From a virus, in the IMG/VR virus record IMGVR_UViG_3300037861_000077, positions 1 through 25,371 of that record: a stretch of 25,371 bases of DNA; one strand, 5' to 3'. This document shows positions 12,049 through 20,885 of this stretch, in pieces. Made by a program: the position numbers and the translations under genes. Under the pieces are notes generated by a model, which did no database searches, was not told where the DNA came from, and worked only from the letters and a program-made list of their open reading frames with translations. Positions within the stretch are counted from its first letter, which is position 1; each line of letters begins with the position of its first letter.

Positions 12049-13209
12049 ATGTCTGAGTTCATCAAATCTCAGCAAGAGCTTCGTGCAAACTTGACCGAGC
12101 AGATTCGTGATGTAATCGAATCAGTAGAGGCCGAAAAGCGTGGACTTGATGCTGCCGAAATAACCAAGATTGATCGCATCGAAGCTGACATTCGCTCAGC
12201 AGAGGAAGCAATTTCAATCGCTACCCGCAACGAAGAGCGTAAGTCACAGGCTTCTCTTGCAGCCCAGGGCTTTCAGGTCGCTCAGGTATCAGAAGAGCGT
12301 TCATCTTCTGCAATCCTTCGTGACATCGCTGCAACCCGTGGCAGTCACACCTTCGAAGAGCGTACCCTTGTTCCTTCGGCTAACACCGTTCCAAAGACTT
12401 TCTACGATGAAGTATTTGACGTTGCTCGCTTAGTTGGCCCAATGCTCGATGTCGGACAGAGAATCAACACCACTTCTGGTGAAGACATCACAATCCCAAT
12501 TCTCACTGCTTACAGTGTTGCAACTCAAAAGGCTGCTGGAACTGCTATTGACGAGTCTGAGCCAACTTACGCAAGTATTACCTTGGGCGCATACAAAATG
12601 GGCCTCTTGATTCCGGTCGCCGCCGAGCTAGTATCCGATGCTGGATTCAACATCAGCTCGCACCTTGCAGAGCAAGCTGGTAACGGTCTTGGCTTTGCAG
12701 TCAACGCTGCTCTAACCACTGGTACTGGAACTAATCAGCCAAATGGTCTTGTTACCGCTGCTGGCGCTGGCATCACAGGCTCAACTGGTGTCGCAGGTAA
12801 GTTCTCTGCTGACGACCTGATTGACCTACAGTACTCGCTTGATGGAGCAGCTAGGCGCTTGCCTGGTGTTGCTTACATGGCGAACACTCAGACCCTTGGG
12901 GCTATGCGCAAGCTAAAGGACGATGCGGGCCAGTACTTGTACCAGGTCAACGTTGGAACTCCTGACGCTTTCGCTGGATACACCGTAATCGAGAACCCAG
13001 CATTGGCAAACGTAGGAGTCGGCACAAAGTCGGTTCTATTTGGTCACATGCCAAGCTACAAGGTTCGTGTTGCTGGCGGCCTACAGGTTGCCACTTCGTC
13101 AGACTACGCATTCAACACCGACACAATCACATACCGTGTATTGCTAAGAGTTGACGGCGATCTGACTCACGCTGGTCACGTCAAGACATTCGTAGGCGCA
13201 GCTACCTAG
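12049..13209 (+). CDS. Major capsid protein, HK97 fold
   Basis: The 386-residue shell subunit. The first about 75 residues are a charged coiled coil (QELRANLTEQIRDVIESVEA onward), the delta domain that acts as internal scaffold and is removed by the protease. The HK97 core follows, with VGPMLDVGQRINT, GEDITIPIL and the P-domain/E-loop region, and a TNQPNGLVT segment typical of the family. AAGGAG with 6 bases of spacing precedes ATG 12049. It lies between a terminator on each side, so it is probably a separate, highly expressed transcript. Confidence 0.95.
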   Translation: MSEFIKSQQELRANLTEQIRDVIESVEAEKRGLDAAEITKIDRIEADIRSAEEAISIATRNEERKSQASLAAQGFQVAQVSEERSSSAILRDIAATRGSHTFEERTLVPSANTVPKTFYDEVFDVARLVGPMLDVGQRINTTSGEDITIPILTAYSVATQKAAGTAIDESEPTYASITLGAYKMGLLIPVAAELVSDAGFNISSHLAEQAGNGLGFAVNAALTTGTGTNQPNGLVTAAGAGITGSTGVAGKFSADDLIDLQYSLDGAARRLPGVAYMANTQTLGAMRKLKDDAGQYLYQVNVGTPDAFAGYTVIENPALANVGVGTKSVLFGHMPSYKVRVAGGLQVATSSDYAFNTDTITYRVLLRVDGDLTHAGHVKTFVGAAT

Positions 13210-13227
13210 TCCCAGACGCATAAGCTG

Positions 13228-13267
13228 AAAGACCACCCACTTGTAGGTTAGTGGGTGGTCTTTCTTT
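13228..13267 (+). terminator. Rho-independent terminator after capsid gene
   Basis: A 14-bp perfect stem, AAAGACCACCCACT / AGTGGGTGGTCTTT (13228-13241 and 13250-13263), with an 8-base loop, followed by CTTTG. It is the strongest hairpin in the window. Confidence 0.85.
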
Positions 13268-13286
13268 GTTTAGTGACCTTTGCGCA

Positions 13287-13321
13287 TGGTATAAAGGTAA
13301 AAGCGCTGAGAGAGCTAGAAT
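13287..13321 (+). promoter_or_regulatory. Possible promoter for connector genes
   Basis: An extended -10, TG-G-TATAAA (13287-13295), lies just after the capsid terminator with a weak TTGTTT 18 bases upstream. A second hexamer, TAGAAT (13316-13321), ends 7 bases before ATG 13329, which would give a leaderless message. Confidence 0.4.
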
Positions 13322-13328
13322 AGAGCCT

Positions 13329-13922
13329 ATGAGTATAACTAACGGGTATTGCTCTCTTGCAGACATCAAAAGCTCCCTTCGCATAGAAGACTCAGTTGAC
13401 GATGCAATGCTAGAGCTGGCAGTAGAGACGGCATCTCGGCAGATTGACGATCACTGCGAGAGGGTATTTTATTCGGTCACAAATACTCGCTACTTTATGC
13501 CTAGAGACTCTTACGTTTGTGAGATAGATGACATCTCTGTAATTACTTCGGTCAAGACTTCCTCGGCTGCCGACAATGTGTTTGACACTCATTGGGAAAC
13601 TACTGACTATCAGCTTGAGCCTCTCAACGGCATTGCGGGCGGAGTGCTAAGCCCCGCTACTCACCTAATAGCTATAGAGGACTACTTGTTCCCCGTAAAT
13701 GGCAGAGAAGCAACCGTACAAGTTATTGGCTCATTTGGTTGGACACAAATACCGACTGCAATCAAGTATGCAACCATTTTGCTAGGCGCTAGGCTGTTCA
13801 AGCGCATGGATAGCCCACTTGGTGTCGCTGGCATCGGTGACATCGGCGTTATCCGTGTAAGCCGGATTGACCCAGACATTGACTCTTTGATTGCACCATT
13901 CAAGAAACCAAGGTTTGCATAG
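13329..13922 (+). CDS. Head-tail connector (adaptor) protein
   Basis: The frame is open from GTG 13251, but that lies inside the capsid terminator, so ATG 13329 is chosen (197 residues). The N-terminus, YCSLADIKSSLRIEDSVDDA, followed by MLELAVETASRQIDDHCERVF, is the signature of HK97 gp6-like adaptor proteins that form the ring below the portal. C-terminal strands and helices (WTQIPTAIKYATILLGARLF) fit the same family. Its TAG overlaps the next GTG start. Confidence 0.85.
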   Translation: MSITNGYCSLADIKSSLRIEDSVDDAMLELAVETASRQIDDHCERVFYSVTNTRYFMPRDSYVCEIDDISVITSVKTSSAADNVFDTHWETTDYQLEPLNGIAGGVLSPATHLIAIEDYLFPVNGREATVQVIGSFGWTQIPTAIKYATILLGARLFKRMDSPLGVAGIGDIGVIRVSRIDPDIDSLIAPFKKPRFA

Positions 13923-14326
13923 TGCCTGACATTGCAGAAATAAGAGCGGGTCTAGTTGCTAACCTTGTGACCATCCCTAGGCTAAGGGCAGCAGCTGAGC
14001 TGGTGGACAACCCTACGCCACCAATAGCTCTCGTGAACCTAGACTCAGTTGAGTATGACTTGGCAATGAGTGGAGGTCTAACTCAGTACAACTTCATCAT
14101 TACCGTTGTAGTAGGTAGATCTGCCGAAAGAGAGCAACAGAGAAGACTTGATCTTTACTGCCAGCCCACAGGAGAACAGTCTGTCAAGCTTGCGGTAGAA
14201 TCAGATAGAAGTCTGTCGGGTATTATTCAAGATCTTAGGGTCGAGAGTAGTGGTTCAATTGGCTCAATTACAATCAATGACCAAACCTATCTGGCGGCTG
14301 AATTCACAGTCACCGTTTACGCATAA
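13922..14326 (+). CDS. Tail terminator / tail completion protein
   Basis: This 134-residue protein starts at GTG 13922, overlapping the previous stop. It has an N-terminal helix (DIAEIRAGLVANLVTI), then NPTPPIALVNLD, a YNFIITVVVGRSAEREQQRRLDLY-type strand-helix unit, and a final strand YLAAEFTVTVYA. This order is typical of tail terminator proteins that cap the tail tube at the neck. Position before the tail tube gene supports this. Confidence 0.75.
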   Translation: MPDIAEIRAGLVANLVTIPRLRAAAELVDNPTPPIALVNLDSVEYDLAMSGGLTQYNFIITVVVGRSAEREQQRRLDLYCQPTGEQSVKLAVESDRSLSGIIQDLRVESSGSIGSITINDQTYLAAEFTVTVYA

Positions 14327-14335
14327 GGAGATAAC

Positions 14336-14755
14336 GTGGGCAAGTTCGTAGTAACAGGAACACAAGTAACACTAAATGGTGAAAACATCTCAAGTTCCTG
14401 CGCTCGTGCAGAACTTGTAGTCAACGCTGCCGAAGTAGATGTAACAGACTTTGGCTCTGCTGGCTTTACCGAGCTAATTGGCGGGCTAAAGTCCGGTCAA
14501 GTATCTCTAGACTTCCACTCTGACTTTGCTGAGGGCGCAGTATCAACTCTGTTCCAGCCATTGGTCGGGACAGTAGCAGAGCTAACGCTGATTGCAGCAA
14601 ACGGAACTGCTGCAAGTGCCACGACCCCGCTTATTACTGTCTCGGTGTTGGTAAATAGCTTTACCCCAGTAAGCGGTGCTGTAGGAGATCTTTCTACTTT
14701 CTCAGTAACTTTCCCAACCACAGGAGCTGTGGTTTACACAAACACCCCAGCATAA
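14336..14755 (+). CDS. Major tail (tube) protein
   Basis: A 139-residue beta-rich protein with AAGGAG before GTG 14336. Segments such as GTQVTLNGENISSSCARAEL, AAEVDVTDFGSAGFTELIGG and GQVSLDFHSDF match small siphovirus tail tube subunits. The C-terminal strand FSVTFPTTGAVVYTNTPA is also typical. It is immediately upstream of the tail assembly chaperone, the usual order. Confidence 0.85.
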   Translation: MGKFVVTGTQVTLNGENISSSCARAELVVNAAEVDVTDFGSAGFTELIGGLKSGQVSLDFHSDFAEGAVSTLFQPLVGTVAELTLIAANGTAASATTPLITVSVLVNSFTPVSGAVGDLSTFSVTFPTTGAVVYTNTPA

Positions 14756-14764
14756 GGATAGACA

Positions 14765-15016
14765 ATGAAAATTAACCTACAAGTAGTTTTCGAAGGCGGA
14801 GTAACCAAGGAAGTAGTTTGTAATGCTGCTGACTTGGTTGCCTTTGAGGACAAGTTCGATGTGTCAATTGCAACAATCAGTGCCGAGACAAGACTAAGCC
14901 ACTTGCTTTTCTTGACCTGGCACTCTGAAAAGCGTACAGGCGGGACAAAGGACACTTTTGACAAGTGGCTTGAGACTATTGAATCTGTCGGTGATTCAGG
15001 TATAGACCCAAAATAA
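14765..15016 (+). CDS. Tail assembly chaperone, short form (G)
   Basis: The 83-residue zero-frame product (AAGGAT before ATG 14765). It begins with strands INLQVVFEGGVTKEVVC, has an AFEDKFDVSI segment, and a helix with HLLFLTWHSEKRTGG that matches the G-type chaperone of siphoviruses, which coats the tape measure during tail assembly. It ends at TAA 15014-15016 right after the heptamer C-CCA-AAA (15007-15013), where a fraction of ribosomes is expected to slip into the -1 frame. Confidence 0.88.
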   Translation: MKINLQVVFEGGVTKEVVCNAADLVAFEDKFDVSIATISAETRLSHLLFLTWHSEKRTGGTKDTFDKWLETIESVGDSGIDPK

Positions 15017-15165
15017 AAGGTCTTGGCGATTCTTCTGCCCACTGGTTCATAGCAGGTTTGGCCGTTGAGACTGGCATAGCACCGAGCGTGTTGATGCAAG
15101 AGTCTGAGCGAATGCTTTGGACAATGCAAAGGTGGCTCGTTGCCAGGACTATGCCCAGCAGATAG
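14765..15165 (+). CDS. Tail assembly chaperone, frameshifted long form (GT)
   Basis: Slippage by -1 at CCCAAAA (15007-15013) continues reading from base 15013 for 50 codons to TAG 15163-15165, giving 133 residues. The extension reads GLGDSSAHWFIAGLAVETGI and then a helix with VLMQESERMLWTMQRWL. The W-x-IAGLAxETGI pattern is what T domains of such chaperones look like. The T domain would recruit the tail tube protein to the tape measure. The segment has no start codon with a ribosome-binding site of its own. Confidence 0.85.
15007..15013 (+). other. Programmed -1 frameshift slippery site
   Basis: CCCAAAA in the zero frame as C CCA AAA is a textbook X-XXY-YYZ heptamer. It is followed directly by the zero-frame stop TAA, which favours pausing. 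No strong hairpin is evident within the next 20 bases. Confidence 0.8.
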
Positions 15166-15170
15166 TAGAG

Positions 15171-15194
15171 AACCGCTCCTTGGGGCGGTTTTTC
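15171..15194 (+). terminator. Rho-independent terminator after chaperone
   Basis: The stem AACCGCTC / GGGCGGTT (8 bp including one G-T pair) has a CTTG loop and is followed by TTTC. It lies 5 bases after the frameshifted stop. Confidence 0.75.
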
Positions 15195-15224
15195 TATTTG
15201 CGGTAAACTTATAGCAATAGATCG

Positions 15225-15926
15225 GTGGTTGTGGTGGCAGTGCTAAAAGCTTCTACTAGAATGCGCAGTACAGGCAGTTCAAACCTTGGCGGTGGTGGCG
15301 GTGTCCGCCTTGAAATCACTAACTGGAATGAAATCATGAAAGTTCTAGTCAAGCTTGATAAGACCTATGTAAAAGAGCTGCGCACAAGCTTTAGAGACAT
15401 TGCAAAGCCCGTGCAAGCAGAAGTAAAAAAAGCAATACCAAGCAAAGGTAAGCCTCCACTGTCTGGAATGAAGCAGGTTCACTTTGGTCGCTTAGCTTGG
15501 GGATCTGGCTACGGTAAGGGCGCTAAGCCTTCTAAGTCTGTACTAATACAAACACCAAACACTCGGTCAAGAAAATACAAGAACACTGACATTGCTATTG
15601 CAAGGCTTTTAGTACAATCGCCTGCCACGGTTCTTTCCGACATGGCGGGTAGAGCCAACAACACAAAAGCCCGCCGTGGCATGACTGTTGAATACGATTA
15701 CATGTACACAATCAACGGATCTAAAGTGCCAGGCAAGCGTCAGCACCGAGTCTCCCCATACAACTTTCTAAGTAGCATTACTAGAGGCGCAGGGACGCTA
15801 AAGAACTCAGCATCTAGATTTATTTGGCCTGCTGCCGAAAAAGCCTTACCAAAAGCTAGGGCGCAAATTGATGCAAAGATTAGTGAAGCAAACATTAAGG
15901 TCAACGCTCTTTTGAGGATGAAATAA
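15225..15926 (+). CDS. Neck-like structural protein upstream of tape measure (233 aa)
   Basis: A basic 233-residue protein. After a glycine-rich start, residues from about 29 read VRLEITNWNEIMKVLVKLDK and lead into a helix with FRDIAKPVQAEVKKAIP. Then come PLSGMKQVHFGRLAW, LVQSPATVLSDMAGRANN and a C-terminal RFIWPAAEKALPKARAQID helix. The order resembles proteins of HK97 gp10 type found at actinophage head-tail junctions. The start is uncertain: GTG 15225 has no Shine-Dalgarno, and GTG 15231 or ATG 15261 could serve. Its placement after the chaperone rather than before the tube gene is unusual. Confidence 0.7.
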   Translation: MVVVAVLKASTRMRSTGSSNLGGGGGVRLEITNWNEIMKVLVKLDKTYVKELRTSFRDIAKPVQAEVKKAIPSKGKPPLSGMKQVHFGRLAWGSGYGKGAKPSKSVLIQTPNTRSRKYKNTDIAIARLLVQSPATVLSDMAGRANNTKARRGMTVEYDYMYTINGSKVPGKRQHRVSPYNFLSSITRGAGTLKNSASRFIWPAAEKALPKARAQIDAKISEANIKVNALLRMK

Positions 15927-18900
15927 TGGCAGGTAAAGTCAGTGTACCAATTTCAGTTGCGGTACAGGGTATTGCAAAGACTCAAGCTCAGCTAGGTCAA
16001 CTTGGCAAGGGTCTAGGCAACATTGCTAAGACCGCCGGACTTGCCGCTATCGGATTCGCCGCATTTACTATTGGTGTCAAGAGCGCAGATTTTGCTGCCC
16101 AAGCAATCGCTGGTGCTCGTGATCTGGAACGTAACCTTGCAGGTCTAAAAAGTGTGTTTGAAGAGACCACTCCTCAGATGGAGGCGTTCTCACGCAATGC
16201 GGTAAGCATGGGACTATCGCTAACAGAAGCATCTAAGGCATCTACATTTATTGGTTCGGTTATAAAGCAGTCTGGTTTTAGCATTGCCGAAACCGCTGAT
16301 TTGACTGAGCGTCTAGTTGGCTTGGGAACTGACTTAGCTATTACATACGGTTACGATGTCCAGGAAGCCCTTATGGGTATGACTGCTTTGTTCCGTGGTG
16401 AGTATGACCCTATCGAGAAGTTCGGTGTTGCAATGAAGCAATCCGAAGTTAACTCGGAGCTGGCAGCTAAAGGTATGGGAAACCTTGAGGGAGCACAAAG
16501 GAGATTTGCAGAACAGCAAGTCCGTGTAGAGCTTCTATTCCAAAGAGCATCTGACGCTGCCGGGCAGTTTGGTAGGCAATCTGGGACTCTTGCAGTAGAG
16601 CAGCTAAAACTACAAGCCGCATTCTCAAACGTAAAAGACACTGTAGCTACTTCACTTCTGCCAGTTATTACCAATATGGTTATGACCCTAAAAGACCTTA
16701 TGGAATCAGTCGGGCCAGAACTGAAAATAGTCTTTGACGAACTTGCTCCGGTTCTAGGTACAGTATCAGAGGCACTACTTCCTGCTTTTGCAGAAGGTTT
16801 GTACACACTGATGGACATCTTTAAAGAAATCATCAACTTGATTGGTGACATGTTTGATGCAACCACGCCAGTCGGCGAGGCATTTACTTTCTTAGGTGAG
16901 CAGTTTGACGCTGTATTTTCAGCAATCTTTTCAACTAGCTTTACTACCGAAAACGTGTTTGAGCTAATTGGTGACTTTGTAGAAGTACTTGCGCTAAACC
17001 TTGGCAACATCCTTATGGTAATTGAGGAAGTAATCATTACCGCAAGAGCACTTTTAATTATGATTCAGGCTGTCTTTAATAGAGATCCAGCAATTCTTGA
17101 AAAGGGACTTGGCAGAATCAAGGATGAGATAAGAGAATCAATCACCCTTGCCAAAACTCTTGACTTATTGGAAAAAGCTAGAGATGGCCGAGCAAGAATA
17201 ACTGCGAATGCAACAGAAGCAATGTTTGACCGTGCCGATCAAGCAATGCTTAGGAGGGCACAAAACTCAGCAAAAGTAATTGTCGAAGAGGCAGAAACCA
17301 TTATCACAGATGGTCTTACTGGTGGCAAGGCAAAAAAGGTTGCCACTGATCACATCAAAGAGTTGTTTGATGCAATCCAGAGTGAAATTGCAAAGCAGAC
17401 TGTATCTATCAAGCTACGAGCAATGGGTGCTTCTGAGGGATTAGTAAGTCAAATCATTGGCTCTGACGGCATGATGAAAATAATGATTGCGCTGAAAAAG
17501 GGCACAATCAGCTTAGAGGATTTACAAAAGCAATTTAACAGGACAGCAACGGGGGCTAAGGAGCTTGCAGATGCAGCCAAGGAAGTTGATGATGCAATCC
17601 AAGCTTACGCAGATGCCATTGCAGAGATTGAAAATAAGCTTGCTGATGATTTAGCATCGATCGCAGAAAAGGCAGCCCAAGCTAAAAAAAGCTTCCAAGA
17701 TCTCACGTCAAGTTTTGACATCCTGCCTACAATCGCTCGGCAAATCGGTCAGTTTGAATCTGCCGTCACAAGCTACCTAGAGTCCATAGAATCCTCCCTA
17801 AAGTCAGCATTTGACAACGGTGACCTCTTGGACTCTGGTTACCAAGAGCTAGTCGCATACGCTCGCAAGGAGCTACAGATTCTTGCAGGTATACAGCAAC
17901 AGCGTGATGAACTGGCAAACCGATTTGACTTATCAGAAGCTCTTATCGCTAACTACCGGACTGCGCTTACTTCGGCACTAAGCCTTACAGCCATGATTGA
18001 TTCGGCTTCAAAAAAGACACAAGAGGTCACAGTCACCGAGATGAAGCGTGGCATTGTCAGGCTTGGCGGCGATTTACGAGAGTTTTCGGTCACACTTGCT
18101 CGTACATACACCGAAACAATAGAGGAAACTTCTACAGCCTCTGAAAAGCTTGTAGGCAACTTTAGGGACATGACGGCAAGGGTAAAGGCTTTTGCTGCCA
18201 ACCTGCGGTCACTTAAGGCTCTAGGACTAGATCCGCAACTGTTTGACCAGCTCGTGCAAGCAGGTGTCACCGCTGGTGGCGAAACTGCGCAGGCGCTTAT
18301 TGACGGCGGCGCTGCCACAATCAACGAAATCAACGGGCTATTCCAGGAGATTGACGCACTTGGCGCAGGCTTGGGCGAGGAAGTTGCAGCAACTCTCTAC
18401 GGATCAGGAGTTGACTTAGCTGACGGGCTACTTGCAGGAATTCGGTCAAAGCAAAGTGAAATAGAAAACCTTGCACGAAGCATGGCAGAAGCATTCAATG
18501 CCAACTTCTCGGCTGCGGTAAAAATACAAATAGATCAAGCTGCTGGTGTAGCGTCTGGTGCTGCTACTGCCGCTGCGGATGCTGCCAAGGCAGCTGTACC
18601 CGTGCCAGCTGCACTTTTACCTGTTGTAAACGTGGCAGATCAAGAAAAGCTGCGTCTGCTTATAGAGGGCGCTACTAGGTTCATTGGCAACGTTGCAGAC
18701 ACGGCACAAAAGGCAGGAGGGCAAGTAAAGCTTGACATCTTTAACTCCCTAGCTGCTGACATTGCGGCTGGTAAGTCTGTCAACCTCTCTGGCATCAAAT
18801 CAGGACTAAGTAGCGCAAATCTTGCATCAGCTGCTGCAAATGCAACTGGCACTACTCAAAACATAACTATCAACGTCAAGACTGACGCAACACAATCTAC

Positions 18901-18973
18901 AGCTATGGTCGGACAGACGCTTGGTACAATCATCACGAGCTACGCACAAACTGGTGGAAGGGTGTTGACCTAA
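15926..18973 (+). CDS. Tape measure protein
   Basis: The 1015-residue protein that sets tail length and is ejected with DNA. It has a hydrophobic N-terminal patch (residues about 37-50), the GARDLERNLAGLKSVFEETT region typical of siphovirus tape measures, long helical stretches, and alanine-rich coiled coils near residues 550-590 and 870-890. The C-terminal VKTDATQSTAMVGQTLGTII is also typical. At about 0.15 nm per residue the tail would be near 150 nm. Its ATG shares a base with the preceding stop (TAATG). No peptidase or muramidase domain is apparent. Confidence 0.93.
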   Translation: MAGKVSVPISVAVQGIAKTQAQLGQLGKGLGNIAKTAGLAAIGFAAFTIGVKSADFAAQAIAGARDLERNLAGLKSVFEETTPQMEAFSRNAVSMGLSLTEASKASTFIGSVIKQSGFSIAETADLTERLVGLGTDLAITYGYDVQEALMGMTALFRGEYDPIEKFGVAMKQSEVNSELAAKGMGNLEGAQRRFAEQQVRVELLFQRASDAAGQFGRQSGTLAVEQLKLQAAFSNVKDTVATSLLPVITNMVMTLKDLMESVGPELKIVFDELAPVLGTVSEALLPAFAEGLYTLMDIFKEIINLIGDMFDATTPVGEAFTFLGEQFDAVFSAIFSTSFTTENVFELIGDFVEVLALNLGNILMVIEEVIITARALLIMIQAVFNRDPAILEKGLGRIKDEIRESITLAKTLDLLEKARDGRARITANATEAMFDRADQAMLRRAQNSAKVIVEEAETIITDGLTGGKAKKVATDHIKELFDAIQSEIAKQTVSIKLRAMGASEGLVSQIIGSDGMMKIMIALKKGTISLEDLQKQFNRTATGAKELADAAKEVDDAIQAYADAIAEIENKLADDLASIAEKAAQAKKSFQDLTSSFDILPTIARQIGQFESAVTSYLESIESSLKSAFDNGDLLDSGYQELVAYARKELQILAGIQQQRDELANRFDLSEALIANYRTALTSALSLTAMIDSASKKTQEVTVTEMKRGIVRLGGDLREFSVTLARTYTETIEETSTASEKLVGNFRDMTARVKAFAANLRSLKALGLDPQLFDQLVQAGVTAGGETAQALIDGGAATINEINGLFQEIDALGAGLGEEVAATLYGSGVDLADGLLAGIRSKQSEIENLARSMAEAFNANFSAAVKIQIDQAAGVASGAATAAADAAKAAVPVPAALLPVVNVADQEKLRLLIEGATRFIGNVADTAQKAGGQVKLDIFNSLAADIAAGKSVNLSGIKSGLSSANLASAAANATGTTQNITINVKTDATQSTAMVGQTLGTIITSYAQTGGRVLT

Positions 18974-18975
18974 TA

Positions 18976-20202
18976 ATGACTTTCCCAGTGCAAAAGATTG
19001 AGATTGGCTTCAACCTAACAGGATCAAACGCACCGCTGTTTACACTAGACAACGCCGTAAAGGGAGTTCTCGATAACACAGAGTTCCCGCTATCAGGAAC
19101 AATCTTTTTTGATGTAACGGCAAAGGTAAAGAGTGTCGCAATACAGCGAGGTAAGAACAGGCAATTCGGTCAGTTTGACGCTGGACTAGCGAACGTAGTT
19201 TTCCTAAATAATGACAGAACCTTTGACCCTGAGTACGAGCAAAGCCCGTTCTTCGGTCAAATCATTCCAAAACGCTCAATCCGAATAAGCTCGGCTGGTA
19301 GGCGAACCTTTACCGGAATCATAGATGACTGGAATCTTTCCTACGACATCTCTGGCTTGTCAGAAGCTTCTGCGGCTTGCTCAGATGCGTTCTCAGTTTT
19401 TAACAATCAGGTTCTCTCAGCGCAGACATTTACAGCGCAAACTAGCGGTGAGCGTGTAAGCGCAGTTCTAAATGACCCCAACGTGAACTGGAATGCCGCC
19501 GACCGGAGTATTGAAACTGGACAGAGCTTATTTAGCACTGATTCGGTTGAGGAAAACACAAATGCACTTACATACTTAAGGCAAATCGAAGCTTCCGAGC
19601 CTGGTCAGTTGTTTGTTGGTAAGAATGGCAACTTGACGTTTAAGGATAGAAACCCCTCAGCGGGTTCTAGCTTCCTAACTTTCTCTGATAATGAGAACGG
19701 CATCGGCTACGAAACCATGCAAGTAGTTTATGGATCAGAGCTACTGCACAACGAAATCATTCTGACGAACTTGTCGGGCACAACTGTGACGGTTACTGAC
19801 GAAGAGTCAATAGCTGAGTATGGAAGATTTGTCTTTAACTATGACAAGTCCTTAGTGGACTCTGCCGAAACGCTGGCAAACATAGCACTGCTCTTGGCAA
19901 ACGCCTACTCTCAGCCCGAGTACAGGTTTGAGTCCCTAAGTATTACTCTAGATAAGTTTGACCTTGCCACACAAACGCAAATTCTAGATTTAGAAATCGG
20001 CATAGTAGTAGAGGTGCAGTTCACCCCAAATAAAATCCCACCTGCCATAATCAAGCTTGTAGAGATTACTCGAATAGATCACGCAATCTCACCTGCTAGT
20101 CACATAGTCACCTTTGGCTTCTCAACGATTGATAAAGGCCCTTGGACACTCTCTGACGCTGCCTTTGGTAGACTGTCAGCTAACAACGTATTGAGCTTTT
20201 AG
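18976..20202 (+). CDS. Minor tail / baseplate hub protein
   Basis: A 408-residue protein directly after the tape measure, where distal tail and hub proteins lie. The segment VKSVAIQRGKNRQFGQFDAG, then ANVVFLNNDRTFDPEYEQSP and FFGQIIPKRSIRI, is a pattern I recall from actinophage minor tail proteins. The later GQLFVGKNGNLTFKDRN segment is hub-like. It probably forms the tip ring that holds the fibres. The start is ATG 18976, two bases after the previous stop, with only a weak Shine-Dalgarno. Confidence 0.82.
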   Translation: MTFPVQKIEIGFNLTGSNAPLFTLDNAVKGVLDNTEFPLSGTIFFDVTAKVKSVAIQRGKNRQFGQFDAGLANVVFLNNDRTFDPEYEQSPFFGQIIPKRSIRISSAGRRTFTGIIDDWNLSYDISGLSEASAACSDAFSVFNNQVLSAQTFTAQTSGERVSAVLNDPNVNWNAADRSIETGQSLFSTDSVEENTNALTYLRQIEASEPGQLFVGKNGNLTFKDRNPSAGSSFLTFSDNENGIGYETMQVVYGSELLHNEIILTNLSGTTVTVTDEESIAEYGRFVFNYDKSLVDSAETLANIALLLANAYSQPEYRFESLSITLDKFDLATQTQILDLEIGIVVEVQFTPNKIPPAIIKLVEITRIDHAISPASHIVTFGFSTIDKGPWTLSDAAFGRLSANNVLSF

Positions 20203-20209
20203 GAGAGTC

Positions 20210-20884
20210 ATGTCAGGAAGAAAAGTCTTTGAGCCTGGCGATGTACTAAGCGCTGACGATGTTAACTCATTCTTAATGGATCAATCCGTAATGGTATTTG
20301 CTTCGGCAGCAGAGCGTGCAGCTGAAATTACAGAGCCTATTGAAGGCATGCTTACTTACAGGACTGACTCAAAAGTCCTTGAATCTTATAACGGAACTGC
20401 ATGGGTTGGCGTAGTGCCCGCAAGTGGGAATGTTCCCGCAGCATCCGTAGTCGGTGCTCTTGAGAATGCAACTATTGCCGGAAGCGCTATCACTGGAACA
20501 ATATCTGGAAGTGCTATCTCTGGGATAATTACAACAGCCACCACAGCCACAACGAGGGTAGCTCAAAGCACTCTAACCCTTACTGCCGTTGCAAACACTA
20601 ACGTTGTTAGCAGCCAGTCGGGGGTTCTTGTGATTATAAGCACTCAAACTACTAACTGCACAATAAGCTTTACAGTTAATACTGACTTTCCTATTGGTGG
20701 CAGATTAGACATAATTAAAACTGCTGGCTCGGGCACTCTGACTATACAAAGCACTACAGGTGCAACCATCTTTGGCGGTGGGCAAGCCTCTACCCAGTAT
20801 CTATTAGCCAACGACGATGCTTGCTCTGTCTTGTGTATAGCGACAGATACCTATCGAATAATCGGGAATGTGACGGCGGTTTAA
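20210..20884 (+). CDS. Tail tip/fibre protein A (224 aa)
   Basis: A 224-residue structural protein with AGGAG before ATG 20210. Residues 1-70 (FEPGDVLSADDVNSFLMDQS, MVFASAAERAAEI, SYNGTAWVGV) align by eye with the N-terminus of the next gene, giving a shared attachment domain. The rest is serine/threonine/alanine-rich beta structure ending in GNVTAV, suggesting a trimeric fibre or tip decoration. Some phages use such proteins as anchors for receptor-binding fibres. Confidence 0.75.
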   Translation: MSGRKVFEPGDVLSADDVNSFLMDQSVMVFASAAERAAEITEPIEGMLTYRTDSKVLESYNGTAWVGVVPASGNVPAASVVGALENATIAGSAITGTISGSAISGIITTATTATTRVAQSTLTLTAVANTNVVSSQSGVLVIISTQTTNCTISFTVNTDFPIGGRLDIIKTAGSGTLTIQSTTGATIFGGGQASTQYLLANDDACSVLCIATDTYRIIGNVTAV

Positions 20885-20885
20885 T

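Noticed and set aside
13251-13328. Upstream extension of the connector gene from GTG 13251
   Set aside because: The extension lies within the capsid terminator hairpin and the candidate promoter, and the family N-terminus begins at the ATG 13329.
16351-17037. 228-codon minus-strand frame opposite the tape measure
   Set aside because: Serine/proline-rich antisense shadow of a well-supported gene on the + strand. All other genes run +.
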